This document shows positions 54,451 to 63,942 of a stretch of 64,000 nucleotides of DNA, in pieces. Position 1 is the stretch's first letter. Every line of letters starts with the position of its first letter. The notes under the pieces are model-generated. The model saw nothing but the letters and a program-made list of their open reading frames with translations, was not told where the DNA came from and made no database searches. The position numbers and the translations under genes are program-made. Origin of the DNA: Paraburkholderia ginsengiterrae (lineage in GTDB: Bacteria > Pseudomonadota > Gammaproteobacteria > Burkholderiales > Burkholderiaceae); contig NZ_LXKA01000055.1 in assembly GCF_001645125.1 (NCBI RefSeq), forward strand, positions 1-64,000, written 5' to 3'.

Positions 54451-55437
54451 ATGCCAAAGCGAGTCAAGCAGTCCGCAGCCTTCAATCCGCTCGTGGCCGC
54501 GTTGGTTTACGACGGCCTGTGCGTATTTGAATTTTCCTGTGCGGCGGAAGTGTTCGGCTTGCCCCGGCCGGAGTTCGAGCCGCACTGGTACCGCTTCGAA
54601 AGCTGTTCAGTCGACCGAAAGAAGGTGAAGAGCCAGTATGGCCTGACCATCGAGAGCGACGGCGCCGCGGATCGGCTGGTCACGGCGGGCACGATCATCA
54701 TCCCGGGATGGCGAAGTCCCGACGATCCCGTTCCGACGCGGGTCATCGAGTCGCTGCGCGAAGCACACAGCCGCGGCGCACGTCTGCTATCCATCTGCTC
54801 AGGCGCATTCGTGCTGGCGGCAACCGGTCTGCTAGACGGCAAGCGCGCGACGACCCATTGGCGATACGCCGAAGCCTTGCGACGCCGTTACCCGCTGATT
54901 CAAGTGGACCCGGACGTGCTTTATGTCGACGAAGGCCAGATCCTGACATCGGCGGGGAGTGCGGCCGGCCTGGATCTTTGTCTGCATCTCGTTCGACGCG
55001 ATTTCGGGCCCGCGCGCGCCAATCAGGTGGCGCGCAGGCTGGTCATATCTCCTCACCGTGACGGCGGACAGGCGCAGTTTGTGGAAACGCCGGTCAACAG
55101 GCGTGATGCCGGATCGCTGTCACCGTTGCTGGATTCAATGCGGGCCCGGATCGATCAGCCGATGCGGATCGTCGATCTCGCCCGGTTGGCCGCGATGAGC
55201 GAGCGGACGTTCCTGCGCCGCTTTCAGGCAACGACTGGCCTGACGCCGGCGGAATGGATAACTCGCACGCGCCTGGATGTCGCCCGTGAACTCCTGGAGA
55301 GTTCAAAACTTTCGATCGAGCAGATCGCGACGCGCGCGGGCCTCGGAACAGCGACCACCATGCGTCATCACTTTCGCAGGAAAGTCGGTGTCAGCCCGGC
55401 GGAGTACCGCCGGCAGTTTGTCCAGACCGACGCATGA
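54451..55437 (+). CDS. ftrA: GlxA/FtrA-type AraC-family transcriptional regulator
   Basis: A 328-residue regulator with an N-terminal DJ-1/PfpI-like (glutamine amidotransferase-fold) domain and a C-terminal AraC helix-turn-helix. The first domain has ALVYDGLCVFEFSCAAEVFG and LLSICSGAFVLAATGLLDGK with the nucleophile-elbow Cys. The AraC part reads RIVDLARLAAMSERTFLRRF then ATGLTPAEWITRTRLDVARE and LSIEQIATRAGLGTATTMRH. This is the FtrA pattern. It is divergent from the rhodanese gene, its likely target. The chosen start is MPKRVKQSAA; a longer upstream frame overlaps the rhodanese gene. Confidence 0.88.
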   Translation: MPKRVKQSAAFNPLVAALVYDGLCVFEFSCAAEVFGLPRPEFEPHWYRFESCSVDRKKVKSQYGLTIESDGAADRLVTAGTIIIPGWRSPDDPVPTRVIESLREAHSRGARLLSICSGAFVLAATGLLDGKRATTHWRYAEALRRRYPLIQVDPDVLYVDEGQILTSAGSAAGLDLCLHLVRRDFGPARANQVARRLVISPHRDGGQAQFVETPVNRRDAGSLSPLLDSMRARIDQPMRIVDLARLAAMSERTFLRRFQATTGLTPAEWITRTRLDVARELLESSKLSIEQIATRAGLGTATTMRHHFRRKVGVSPAEYRRQFVQTDA

Positions 55438-55534
55438 AAGACCGAAAAGGCGCGACGCCGACGGCAAGCGCCGGGTGGTAGGATCATCCATGCAGGGCAT
55501 TTGACCGGCACTACCCGACACCAGGAGTGCACCC

Positions 55535-56221
55535 ATGTGCGGCCGTTACGCTCGAGCCCGGTACGGGATCGACTACCTGATTCCCCTTGCAAGCGACCGC
55601 GACAATCGCTGGCCGCTCCTGAACGACGCGCCGCCCGCTGATACCCCAAGCTGGAATGCCGCGCCGGGTAGCCGGCAGCCCGTTATCTATCCCGACGGCA
55701 TCGTCAGACTGGTGCATTGGGGCTATCGACCCGCATGGGCCGTCGCAAAGGGCATTCCGCAGATGGTCAATGCCAAGCTCGAAAAAGCGGGGAGTTCGGC
55801 ATGGGCGGCGATGTGGAAAAACGGGCGCATCCTCGTGCCGGCCGACTACTGGTATGAATGGAAGACCGAGAGCAACGGCAAGCAGCCCTATGCCATTCAA
55901 GCGAAAAGCGGCGAACCGCTGTATGTCGCCGGTCTGACAAATGTTCTCCCGGACAGGGAGCCACGGGAATTCGACGGTTTCGTGATCGTGACAGCGGAGG
56001 CGGGCGCCGGTCTGGTGGACGTCCACGACCGGCGGCCAGTCGTGTTCTCGGCAGATGTCGCTCGCGAGTACCTGAATCCTGAAACGTCTGCGGAACGTGC
56101 GGTTCAACTTGCGGAAACAAAGGCGCAGCCGCCTGAGGCGTTCATCTGGTTTCCTGTGTCACGCAAGGTTAACCGGCCCGGTCCGGATGGGCCGGACCTC
56201 GTCGAGCCGATACAGGAATAG
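55535..56221 (+). CDS. SOS response-associated peptidase (SRAP, YedK/HMCES)
   Basis: A 228-residue SRAP protein that covalently shields abasic sites in single-stranded DNA. The catalytic Cys is the second residue (MCGRYARARY). The active-site Asn is in SWNAAPGSRQ, Glu in VPADYWYEWKTES, and His in VDVHDRRPVVFS. The start is fixed by the need for Cys 2 after Met removal, with ATG preceded by GGAG. It stands alone between ftrA and kup. No LexA box was found in the short upstream gap. Confidence 0.93.
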   Translation: MCGRYARARYGIDYLIPLASDRDNRWPLLNDAPPADTPSWNAAPGSRQPVIYPDGIVRLVHWGYRPAWAVAKGIPQMVNAKLEKAGSSAWAAMWKNGRILVPADYWYEWKTESNGKQPYAIQAKSGEPLYVAGLTNVLPDREPREFDGFVIVTAEAGAGLVDVHDRRPVVFSADVAREYLNPETSAERAVQLAETKAQPPEAFIWFPVSRKVNRPGPDGPDLVEPIQE

Positions 56222-56264
56222 GCATACAAGACCAAACCAGAGGAGGCGGGCGTTCACCGCACCC

Positions 56265-58187
56265 TCAGACCAGATCCAGCCGCCCTCCCATCTCGACGAC
56301 ACGGTTGGGCGGCAAGCCCAGGTGCGCCGTTGCATCCAGCTCATTCTTGCGCAGCCGGCTGAACAGGCTCAACAGCATGTGCCGTAACGGGCGCTGCTTC
56401 GTCTGTACCGCAAGCGACTCGCGCCCCAGATAGAACGTGGTCATCATCGCCTCATAGGCCGGACATCCCGCGCACTGCAGGGCCTGCGCGAGCAGTTGCG
56501 GCACGTCGAGCATTTCGAGGTAGCCGTAACGGCCTTCGATCCGTACAAAGCCCTGTTCCAGCCGCTTCACCGTGAAGCGTTCGGCGGGCTCAACGCGTGG
56601 GATTTCCTCGGTCAGCAAGGTGAGAAGCACGACCTGTTCGTGAAGTATCTGATTGTGCTTGAGGTGATGCAGCAAGGTGACGGGGACCGAGTTACCCGCG
56701 GCCATCAGAAACACGCCCGTGCCGCTCACTCGATGGGGCGGGGCAGCGGCGATGCTCGCAATGAATGCGTCCAGCGGCAGCCCCGAATCCCGGCGTGCCT
56801 CTTGCAACGCCCTCAGCCCTATAAGCCAGGACGTCGACACGAGGAACGTGACTGCGCCGATGCTGAGCGGAAGCCAGCCGCCATCCGCGAATTTCATGGC
56901 GTTCGCCGCGACAAACGCCAGATCCACCACCATGAACACGCCGGCGACCAGTGCGATGCGCCACACCGGCCACTGCAGCCGGACGCGCGCATAGGCGGCA
57001 AACAGCATGGTGGTGATCGCCATGGTTGTCGACACGGCAATGCCGAACGCGGCCGCCAGGCTATCCGAGGTACGGAACCCCAACACGACGGCAATGGTGC
57101 CGATCATCAGCACCCAGTTGAGGCCCGGCAGATAGATCTGCCCGGCGGTGCTGGACGAGGTGTGCCTGATCGTCACACGAGGCGACAGGCCGAGTTGCGC
57201 GGCCTGCCGCGTCAGGGAGAACACCGCCGAGATCAGCGCTTGAGCCGCCACAATGGTGGCAAGCGTGGCCAGCACCACCATCGGATACAGCAGCGACGGA
57301 GGCACGGTCGTATAGAACGGACGGGCTGCGGCGCTCGGATCGCGCAGCAGCAATGCGCCTTGCCCCAGGTAGCTGACGGTGAGCGCCGGCAACGCGAGGC
57401 AATACCAGGCGAGGCGGATCGGCCGCGCGCCGAAGTGCCCCATGTCGGCGTATAGAGCCTCGCCACCCGTGAGGCACAGCACCACCGCGCCCAAAGCAAC
57501 AAAGCCCTTGAACCCGTTATGAGCGAAGAATGTAATGCCGTTAAGCGGGTTGAAAGCGGCTAGGATGGCAGGCGTCTTCGCCAACGATATGAGTCCCAGC
57601 GCGAAGATGACCACGAACCAGATGGCAAGGATCGGACCGAATGCCACGCCGACGCGGCCGGAGCCCAACGGCTGGACCGCGAACAGCATGACCAGGATGA
57701 CCACCGTAATCGGCACCGTGTAATGCGCGAACGTGGGGGTAGCCACTTCAACGCCTTCGATCGCGCTCAGCACCGAGATCGCGGGAGTAATGACGCCATC
57801 GCCGTACAGCATGGCGGTACCGAACATCGCCATGAATACCCACGGCAGGGCGCCACGCCGGGTCACGCGCCCGCTGCGCTCTCCGACAAGCAACGCCAGC
57901 AAGGCCAGCAGTCCGCCTTCGCCGTGATTGTCGGCCTGCATCAGCACCAGCACGTACTTGATGCTCACCATCAGGATCAGCGACCACAGGAACAGCGAGA
58001 CGATGCCGATCACGTTGGCATGCGTCGGCGTCACCCCAAGCGCGCCACCGAATGAGGCCTGTAGCGCGTAGAGAGGACTGGTGCCCAGATCGCCGAATAC
58101 AATGCCGAGCGCGGAAAGCGCCAACGCCATCGTTCCACGAGTTCCGCTCGAAGACTGCGGAGTCTGCAGCGCACGCACGTTGTTCAT
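56265..58187 (-). CDS. kup: Kup-family potassium uptake protein
   Basis: A 640-residue inner-membrane K+/H+ symporter with about 12 helices, then a ~150-residue cytoplasmic tail. Family signatures are LGIVFGDLGTSPLYALQASF at the start, EGGLLALLALLVG, and M-L-Y-G-D-G-V-I-T-P-A-I-S-V-L-S-A-I-E-G-V in the second helix pair. The C-terminus has L-H-H-L-K-H-N-Q-I-L-H-E-Q-V-V-L-L-T and ends L-D-L-V. Length is near that of other Kup proteins. It converges with the SRAP gene, 43 bp between. The upstream 422 bp is AT-rich. Confidence 0.95.
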   Translation of the reverse strand: MNNVRALQTPQSSSGTRGTMALALSALGIVFGDLGTSPLYALQASFGGALGVTPTHANVIGIVSLFLWSLILMVSIKYVLVLMQADNHGEGGLLALLALLVGERSGRVTRRGALPWVFMAMFGTAMLYGDGVITPAISVLSAIEGVEVATPTFAHYTVPITVVILVMLFAVQPLGSGRVGVAFGPILAIWFVVIFALGLISLAKTPAILAAFNPLNGITFFAHNGFKGFVALGAVVLCLTGGEALYADMGHFGARPIRLAWYCLALPALTVSYLGQGALLLRDPSAAARPFYTTVPPSLLYPMVVLATLATIVAAQALISAVFSLTRQAAQLGLSPRVTIRHTSSSTAGQIYLPGLNWVLMIGTIAVVLGFRTSDSLAAAFGIAVSTTMAITTMLFAAYARVRLQWPVWRIALVAGVFMVVDLAFVAANAMKFADGGWLPLSIGAVTFLVSTSWLIGLRALQEARRDSGLPLDAFIASIAAAPPHRVSGTGVFLMAAGNSVPVTLLHHLKHNQILHEQVVLLTLLTEEIPRVEPAERFTVKRLEQGFVRIEGRYGYLEMLDVPQLLAQALQCAGCPAYEAMMTTFYLGRESLAVQTKQRPLRHMLLSLFSRLRKNELDATAHLGLPPNRVVEMGGRLDLV

Positions 58188-58609
58188 GGAATGTAGGATG
58201 GGTAGAAATGGCGGTTGGAGTCTGATGCGGCGTTGAAATACGCTGGCCCAGCTTCGATCGATCCAGGCAGGTTCAGTAGATTGTGCATCAATTGCAGACG
58301 GCGATGAGCTGATTCGATTGTCGATGGAACGGGTCGTCGACGATCAAGCTAGTGTTATGACGTGACATTTGTATTTAGCGGAAACACGACATCTGAACTT
58401 TGGACTAACACCTAAAATGTTGATAATTTATATTATGTCAAGTAATATTTACCCGACATAGCTCCAATGCCTTCACCCGTTGGTTCGTACAAATGCGTTC
58501 CTGGATTTGGCATAAATTTGTGTACGACTCAAGCAAACTTGACCACTTCAGACAGCCGCTTTTCCTCAAAGCGGCCGCCTGGAATAGTTGGCCATGCGTT
58601 AGGCCCAAT
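58188..58609. other. AT-rich intergenic region upstream of kup, start of lower-GC stretch
   Basis: This gap between kup and the SDR gene drops sharply in GC around 58350-58460. TTGAC/ATAATAT-like elements and a weak TTGA...TCAA dyad around 58420-58445 could form promoters for kup. The 58438-58824 minus frame that runs through into the SDR is chance. No RNA structure was recognised. Confidence 0.45.
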
Positions 58610-59473
58610 TCAATGCGTCGGAAACGTGGGAACTGAACCAACAGCATCCACGTCCGTAGAGATGCTAACGGCTTGCCACCGATCTGCATCGGCTGCTCTC
58701 GCTTGCTCCGCCTGACGTGCAAAATGAAAAGCATCGCTTCCGAGCAGAATGTGTGGCGGCACCGTCTCAGTGTCGGCAATCTTGAGAACAACCTGTGCGA
58801 CTTTGACGGGGTCCCCTGACTCATTGCCCCAATAGCCTTCCAACTGTTTCACGCTTGCGCCGACTGAGGGCTCGTAGTCCGGCAACAAGACCGGTCGATC
58901 TGCGTTCGCACGCTTTCCCCAATTGGTACGCATTCCGCCTGGCTCAAGTGCGGTAACCTTGACGCCGAACGGTGCAGTCTCCTGCGCCAGACCTTCGGTG
59001 AAGCCACCGACGGCCCACTTCGACGCGAAATAGGCGGCGTTGCCCGGGAACGCCGTACGGCCACCCAACGAAGAAATCTGGATGATGTGTCCGCTACGCT
59101 GCCGCCGCATGATCGGAAGCGCCGCGCGAGAGAGATTCACAACACCGAAAAAGCACGTCTCAACCAGTTGGCGAAACTCGTTCGAGGGAACCTGCTCGAA
59201 CGGGCGTGTATCCCCGTACCCTGCATTATTCACGAGCACGTCAAGTCGCCCGAACCCATCGATCGCCGATTCGACGGCCGCCTGCCCCTGGGACTCGTCC
59301 GTGACGTCGAGCTCGACCACCCGGACATTCTCGCCGTATTGCGCTATCAGGTCGTCCAACTGGCGGACGTTACGGGCGGTCGCGACGACTTGGTTTCCGG
59401 CGGCCAGCACCGTCTCGGCAATGATTCGACCCAGACCACTTCCGCTTCCTGTAATTAGCCAAACTTTAGACAT
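58610..59473 (-). CDS. short-chain dehydrogenase/reductase
   Basis: A 287-residue SDR. The NAD(P)-binding motif is VWLITGSGSGLGRIIAETVL, with V-L-V-N-N-A-G-Y-G in the fourth strand region and the catalytic Ser plus YxxxK in ISSLGGRTAFPGNAAYFASK. The C-terminal substrate part is E-P-G-G-M-R-T-N-W-G. R-N-V-R near the second strand end suggests NADP use. It lies in a region of lower GC and is probably accessory. AGAGGAAATGTAGG precedes its ATG. Substrate unknown; many such SDRs act on secondary alcohols or aldehydes. Confidence 0.93.
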   Translation of the reverse strand: MSKVWLITGSGSGLGRIIAETVLAAGNQVVATARNVRQLDDLIAQYGENVRVVELDVTDESQGQAAVESAIDGFGRLDVLVNNAGYGDTRPFEQVPSNEFRQLVETCFFGVVNLSRAALPIMRRQRSGHIIQISSLGGRTAFPGNAAYFASKWAVGGFTEGLAQETAPFGVKVTALEPGGMRTNWGKRANADRPVLLPDYEPSVGASVKQLEGYWGNESGDPVKVAQVVLKIADTETVPPHILLGSDAFHFARQAEQARAADADRWQAVSISTDVDAVGSVPTFPTH

Positions 59474-59519
59474 CCTACATTTCCTCTTCGGTAAATACTC
59501 GATCGATCAACTTGACCAT

Positions 59520-59879
59520 TCAGGGTTTCGCGGTATGCCATACCCCTTTGACGCCATCCCCACCCGCCTGGCCAGGCTGCGTGTCTTTAGAAAAACGGTA
59601 CAACGGGTGCCCCTTATAGGCCCACTGTTTCTGGCCATCGACTGCGGTCACGAAACTCCAGTCACCGCTCGCCCTTTCATCAGCATGGGCCATCGCGGCC
59701 GGCCAAATGGTCGCGCACTCGTCCTTACATGCGCTCTTACCTGGTTCGGTATCCTTATCGAATGTGTAGAGTGTCATACCATTTTCGTCGGCCATCACGC
59801 TATTCGACACGTGGGGAGCCTCCGCATATGAAGCAAGGGGAACAGCACAAGCAACGAAGCAAAGCAAAGTCTTGATCAT
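59520..59879 (-). CDS. secreted repeat protein (Lipoprotein_15-like)
   Basis: A 119-residue exported protein. The signal peptide is MIKTLLCFVACAVPLASYAE. Two copies of the secreted-repeat unit follow: A-D-E-N-G-M-T-L-Y-T-F-D-K-D-T-E-P-G-K-S-A-C and Y-K-G-H-P-L-Y-R-F-S-K-D-T-Q-P-G-Q, with C-x(3)-C-A-T-I-W-P. This COG4315-type protein is widespread and of unknown function. It runs on the same strand as the SDR, 46 bp upstream of it, so they may be cotranscribed. A decayed transposase piece lies just upstream. Confidence 0.88.
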   Translation of the reverse strand: MIKTLLCFVACAVPLASYAEAPHVSNSVMADENGMTLYTFDKDTEPGKSACKDECATIWPAAMAHADERASGDWSFVTAVDGQKQWAYKGHPLYRFSKDTQPGQAGGDGVKGVWHTAKP

Positions 59880-59907
59880 GATATCCGTCCATATAGTTGC
59901 GACAATG

Positions 59908-60159
59908 TCACCCGGGCACGTGACTTTTGATTACCCGAACCGACGTACTTTCCTGCGTCTCCAGGAATTCCAACGGGCTTACCTCATGCGCGCCAGACAT
60001 CACGTCCACGCCGAGCGATCCAGTCGCATCGCGACACGCAAGCAAACCGGGTGCGTAGATCAAGGTGGCGTCGATTGCGGACCCTGCCCTCAGCATCAAG
60101 CTTTTCTCACCAGGAATCCCATTGACCGGTGTGAGCATCCGCGCGGCCATGCCGTGCGG
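59908..60159 (-). pseudogene. decayed IS5-like transposase fragment
   Basis: The minus-strand frame reads H-G-M-A-A-R-M-L-T-P-V-N-G, then GEKSLMLRAGSAIDATLIYA, which fits the conserved run of IS5-group DDE transposases (L-x-x-V-N-x(4)-E-K-G-L-M-L-R-x-G-S-x-x-D-A-T-L-I-x-A-P). The following S-L-G-V-D-V-M-S-G-A-H-E-V matches the next block after a deletion. A stop codon sits upstream and the whole is only ~80 codons, so it is a remnant. No inverted-repeat ends or target duplication were found. It supports past mobile-element activity here. Confidence 0.6.
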
Positions 60160-60255
60160 TTAGTGGGTCCGTACTGTATTCATAGGGGTGAACATCTTGT
60201 TCAGGCAGATATTCCAATGTCTGTACTTTTTCGAGAATGAGTCAGTTCATTCACC

Positions 60256-60795
60256 TTACGCACGCTCACCTGTCTGGCCGGGCTCATGGTTGCGTGTCGA
60301 GAATTCGTAGCAAAACCGTTCATAGAGAACTGCACAAAGCAGGAAGAACACCATGTGAGCGCATGCGAAATACAACATGCCTCCCACGCTTAGAACCCGA
60401 TATCCTGCGACGCCCTGATGGATCGCCGGCAGGACAATACAAGCATTTACCAACCAAATTAGCACCCCGTAGGTCACGCCTTTTTTCCACGCGCTACCAC
60501 GAAGACGCGCAAACAAGATGGCGTAGACAATACCCATGACAATCCCGACCGCAACATGAAAAGCCTGCTGGAAACCATATGTCTGGTAAACGGGGCTAAC
60601 GGAGACGTATCTGCGCGCTTCCCGGAGAAGCAGAGAAAGAAGCCCGCCTCGAGCAGTGACGAGATGAAAAAAATCCGCAACTGAAAGCAAGGCTGTGTTC
60701 ACGGCAATTGCGATAGCTGACGCGGCGAACGCGCACCCAAGCCGGGCGACGATACCGGAGTCGGCGGAACGGCCGCCTGCAAAAAGTTTATACAT
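60256..60795 (-). CDS. four-helix membrane protein, function unknown
   Basis: A 179-residue inner-membrane protein with four or five hydrophobic helices: LGCAFAASAIAIAVNTALLS, AFHVAVGIVMGIVYAILFAR, VTYGVLIWLVNACIVLPAI and GGMLYFACAHMVFFLLCAVL. A polar segment with several Tyr residues lies between helices one and two. Layout resembles small DUF6789/DUF1440-like proteins. No known function. Alone on the minus strand between an IS remnant and the solute-binding gene. Confidence 0.75.
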   Translation of the reverse strand: MYKLFAGGRSADSGIVARLGCAFAASAIAIAVNTALLSVADFFHLVTARGGLLSLLLREARRYVSVSPVYQTYGFQQAFHVAVGIVMGIVYAILFARLRGSAWKKGVTYGVLIWLVNACIVLPAIHQGVAGYRVLSVGGMLYFACAHMVFFLLCAVLYERFCYEFSTRNHEPGQTGERA

Positions 60796-61206
60796 CGGAT
60801 TTCTCGGGAATCGAGTCGACTGAACGCGAACACGCAGTTGCGCTGTCTATTCCATCCTTGTGGATTTCTCTGTGATTTTCCCCGTGTGTCGAAGGCCTCA
60901 CGCGACGCAACGCCTCTTTCCCTCAGGGATAGCTCACCGCCATCGAGTCGTCCTTGGCCGGTTGCCCGTCGCAATGATCTGCCGAGTGATTCCGAGTCTC
61001 ATCCTGGTCCGGAGTAGAAAATTGGAATAAACATCGTCGACCGCTGTTTGCCCAATGTCTGGATCGTGCATAGGGTCCATGAGCGGCACGAGTGACAGTC
61101 AGGAGGTCTGAACTGCCCTGCCCTGCGCTATCGCCGCTGTAAAACATCGCCCGTTCGATGTTAACGCGCCTGTGGGCAATAGTTATCTTGTTTTGGAGCA
61201 CTCTCC
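60796..61206. other. intergenic region upstream of the solute-binding gene
   Basis: About 410 bp with no supported gene; the minus-strand frames here look like chance. The ribosome-binding site for the downstream gene (GGAG at 61197-61200) lies at its end. No repeat or RNA structure seen. Confidence 0.45.
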
Positions 61207-62295
61207 ATGTACAACTTGAGAAAAAATCTGCTCATGTACGCGCTCAGTGCGGCAACTGCACTTGCAACGCAGCTCGCCTATGCCGCCGGGGGTGTTGCAG
61301 CGACACCTTCCAAGACAACCGAGCTCGATTCTCCGCCGTGGCAACAAGGTGCGAACAACGACGCAACCGAACGAGGTCTGTCGTTCACTGAGCCTGATGC
61401 GGATAACCTTGCGGATTTCCACGGCGATCCGATCCATCTCGCGCTCGCACTGTATGTCGGTGGCAACTATTTTTTTGCAATGGCTCCGCTTGTCTACGCG
61501 TTCGAAGCGCATTATCCGCAGTACAGGGGGCATGTCTATTGGGAGACTCTCCCGCCGGGGCTGCTTATCAAGCAGATAGAGTCGGGCGGCGTGGTGACCG
61601 TCGGTAACATGACGTGGACCGTCGCGCCCGATGTCTACCTTGCAGGCCTGAAAACGGTGCAGAGGGAGATCGACGCGGGCCTGCTGCAGGCGCCGGCGGT
61701 GCCTTACGTGAAGAACACGTTGACTATCATGGTGCCGAAGAACAATCCCGCGCATGTCGAAAGACTCGCGGATCTCGGCGAACCGGGTGTTCGACTCGCA
61801 ATGCCAAATCCGGCGTTCGAAGGGATCGCCCGACAAATAAAAATCGCACTCGAAAACGCCGGTGGCGACGCCCTCGTCAAGGCGGTATACGACACGAAGG
61901 TCAACGACGGCTCAACGACACTCACCCACATCCATTACCGGCAGACACCTCTGTGGATCATGCAGGGCAAGGCCGACGCAGGCATCACGTGGCAGTCGGA
62001 GGCAGTTTTCCAGGAGCAGGCCGGGCACCCGGTGGCTCACGTCGACATCCCTGTAGCAGACAATGCGACAGCGATCTACGGCGGTGCCATCGCCAAGGGT
62101 GCATCGCATGTGCAGGCCGCGCGGCGCTGGCTCGCCTTTATCCGCTCCCCGGAAGCATTGTCGATTTTTGAACGTTACGGCTTCACACCGTTCCAGCCGG
62201 ACACCACCGCGAGCACAGTCCGATTCCTTCGCCAGCAGCGTGGCCACCCGGAACAGGCCCCGGACGTCTCCAACTCAGTGCATACGAAGATTTGA
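61207..62295 (+). CDS. ABC-type extracellular solute-binding protein (ModA-like fold)
   Basis: A 362-residue periplasmic protein. The signal peptide is MYNLRKNLLMYALSAATALA ending T-Q-L-A-Y-A-A. A ~50-residue linker precedes the type II binding-protein fold: Y-V-G-G-N-Y-F-F-A-M-A-P-L-V-Y-A-F-E, T-V-G-N-M-T-W-T-V-A-P-D-V-Y, and D-A-G-I-T-W-Q-S-E-A-V-F in the second lobe, as in molybdate/iron/substrate-binding proteins. No permease or ATPase gene is nearby, so it may pair with a transporter elsewhere or act as a sensor input. A Gly-Asn-Met in the ligand pocket region argues against simple molybdate. Substrate unknown. Confidence 0.8.
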   Translation: MYNLRKNLLMYALSAATALATQLAYAAGGVAATPSKTTELDSPPWQQGANNDATERGLSFTEPDADNLADFHGDPIHLALALYVGGNYFFAMAPLVYAFEAHYPQYRGHVYWETLPPGLLIKQIESGGVVTVGNMTWTVAPDVYLAGLKTVQREIDAGLLQAPAVPYVKNTLTIMVPKNNPAHVERLADLGEPGVRLAMPNPAFEGIARQIKIALENAGGDALVKAVYDTKVNDGSTTLTHIHYRQTPLWIMQGKADAGITWQSEAVFQEQAGHPVAHVDIPVADNATAIYGGAIAKGASHVQAARRWLAFIRSPEALSIFERYGFTPFQPDTTASTVRFLRQQRGHPEQAPDVSNSVHTKI

Positions 62296-62547
62296 TTTTG
62301 CCATCTCTTCACATCATCGAATTCGCGACTGGCATGAATACTCTCAACGCTTGTGCAATCGGCGAATCTTGCACGCTAGTTACGGCGCTTCAAGGTTTAT
62401 TCGGAACATAACTTGGCGCGCCTTTGCCCGGATTTTTCATTTATATATTTAGGATATCAAATTTATTATCAATATTAAATAACGCATACCACGTCGCGCA
62501 ATCTTTACGCGCTCTTTCTATGCCAATCCAAAAGTGGAGAAGTAAAA
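62296..62547. other. short AT-rich leader of the hydrolase gene
   Basis: A strikingly AT-rich block at 62430-62490 contains several TATA/TTGA-like elements and would be a strong promoter region for the hydrolase. No gene found. Confidence 0.45.
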
Positions 62548-63600
62548 ATGTCAGAAAATGTTGATTCCCGCCGTCGCGGCTTCCTAGGCACTGCGGTCAC
62601 GGCTCTTGCAGCTGCACAGTTCGGAATGTCAGGTTCCGCAAGGGCACAATCCAGCAATGCAGAAGGCACTCGTTTTCCCGCCGTCAAGCCGGGGACACAC
62701 ACATCATTCGGTCCACTCAAGCAGATCGACGCCGGCCTGCTGAACGTCGGCTACGCAGAGGCGGGTCCGGCCGACGGTCCCGTGGTGATTCTGTTACATG
62801 GCTGGCCCTACGACATTTACAGCTTCGTCGATGTCGCGCCCCTGCTAGCGTCGGCTGGGTACCGGGTGATTGTTCCGTACATGCGCGGCCATGGCACGAC
62901 GCGCTTTCTTTCAGACGCTACATTCCGGAATGGCCAGCAGGCCGCTGCCGCAGTGGACGTCATCGCGCTGATGGATGCCCTGAAGATCCCGAAGGCGACC
63001 ATTGCGGGCTTTGACCTGGGAGGGCGATCGGCCTGCATCATCGCAGCCCTCTGGCCCGAGCGCTGCAAGGCGCTCGTGGCAGTGAGTGGCTATCTGATCA
63101 ACAACCTTGATTTCAACACAATGCCGCTGCCACCCAAAGCCGAGTATGCATGGTGGTACCAATACTACTTCGCCACCGAGCGCGGCGTAGTGGGGTACGG
63201 GAAGTATCGGCGCGAATTCGGGAAGCTCATTTGGCAGATTGCATCGCCGAAGTGGGCATTCGACGACGCGACGTTCGATCGCACAGCAACAGCCTTCGAT
63301 CACCCGGACTATGTCAGTATTGTGATCCACAACTACCGGTGGAGGCAGAGCCTGGCCGCAGGCGAGCCGAAATACGACGATCTGGAAAAGCGGCTGGCGC
63401 AAGGTCCGCTCATCACCATACCCACGATCACTCTTGAAGGTGATGCCAATGGTGCACCGCACGCGGACGGCGCAGCCTATGCCGGGAAGTTTTCGGGCAA
63501 ATACACCCACCGGATCATCAAGGGCGGTATCGGGCACAACCTTCCTCAGGAAGCGCCACGGGAGTTCGCCGCGGCGGTAGTCGAAGTTGACTCCTACTGA
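62548..63600 (+). CDS. Tat-exported alpha/beta-hydrolase with Asp nucleophile (epoxide-hydrolase/haloacid-dehalogenase type)
   Basis: A 350-residue hydrolase. The N-terminus has S-R-R-R-G-F-L-G-T-A-V-T-A-L-A-A-A and an A-R-A cut site at 31-33, a twin-arginine signal. The oxyanion motif is LLHGWPYD (HGxP of epoxide hydrolases, residues 83-90). The nucleophile elbow is AGFDLGGRSA: the usual Ser is replaced by Asp 156, as in epoxide hydrolases and haloalkane/fluoroacetate dehalogenases. The base is in GGIGHNLPQEAP near the C-terminus. GGAG precedes the ATG. It follows the solute-binding gene by 252 bp. Substrate not defined; a periplasmic detoxifying or catabolic role is likely. Confidence 0.88.
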   Translation: MSENVDSRRRGFLGTAVTALAAAQFGMSGSARAQSSNAEGTRFPAVKPGTHTSFGPLKQIDAGLLNVGYAEAGPADGPVVILLHGWPYDIYSFVDVAPLLASAGYRVIVPYMRGHGTTRFLSDATFRNGQQAAAAVDVIALMDALKIPKATIAGFDLGGRSACIIAALWPERCKALVAVSGYLINNLDFNTMPLPPKAEYAWWYQYYFATERGVVGYGKYRREFGKLIWQIASPKWAFDDATFDRTATAFDHPDYVSIVIHNYRWRQSLAAGEPKYDDLEKRLAQGPLITIPTITLEGDANGAPHADGAAYAGKFSGKYTHRIIKGGIGHNLPQEAPREFAAAVVEVDSY

Positions 63601-63942
63601 GGGGTGACGGGTCGACGGCACGTCGGGGCTTCAGTTTCCAGCCGTGTTTAGATCCTTCATCGTCCCCGCAATGCCGGGCCGTTAGCGCAGCGTCGCCGTC
63701 GCGCACTCGTTCGCGTTGCTCGCTTATCGACATGCCGGTACGAACGGTCCAGCTTGCGCGCGTCGCTCCAGAATTAGGGTGTAACCGTATTCAGGAAGGC
63801 GCGAATGGTGCCTAAACTCCACTTGGCTACCCATTGGATTCCGAACTATAAGGTCCACAGGTTCCGACTGTTCCATCCCGGGTAACCCGATCGGCCCTCC
63901 GGTCGACCAGGTCGGCGGTTTTCAGATGGTGGGAACACAATC
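63601..63942. other. intergenic region downstream of the hydrolase
   Basis: About 340 bp with no supported gene; the minus-strand frames here lack family features. A weak GGTGGGA lies just before the ATG of the next, partial gene. No RNA or repeat recognised. Confidence 0.45.

Noticed and set aside
58438-58824. Minus-strand ORF of 128 codons upstream of kup
   Set aside because: It overlaps the end of the SDR gene in another frame and has no recognised features.
60923-61201. Minus-strand ORF of 92 codons before the solute-binding gene
   Set aside because: No ribosome-binding site or family pattern; composition looks random.
61207-62295. Solute-binding protein read as ModA of a molybdate operon
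   Set aside because: No modB/modC genes and a long extra N-terminal linker; substrate left open.
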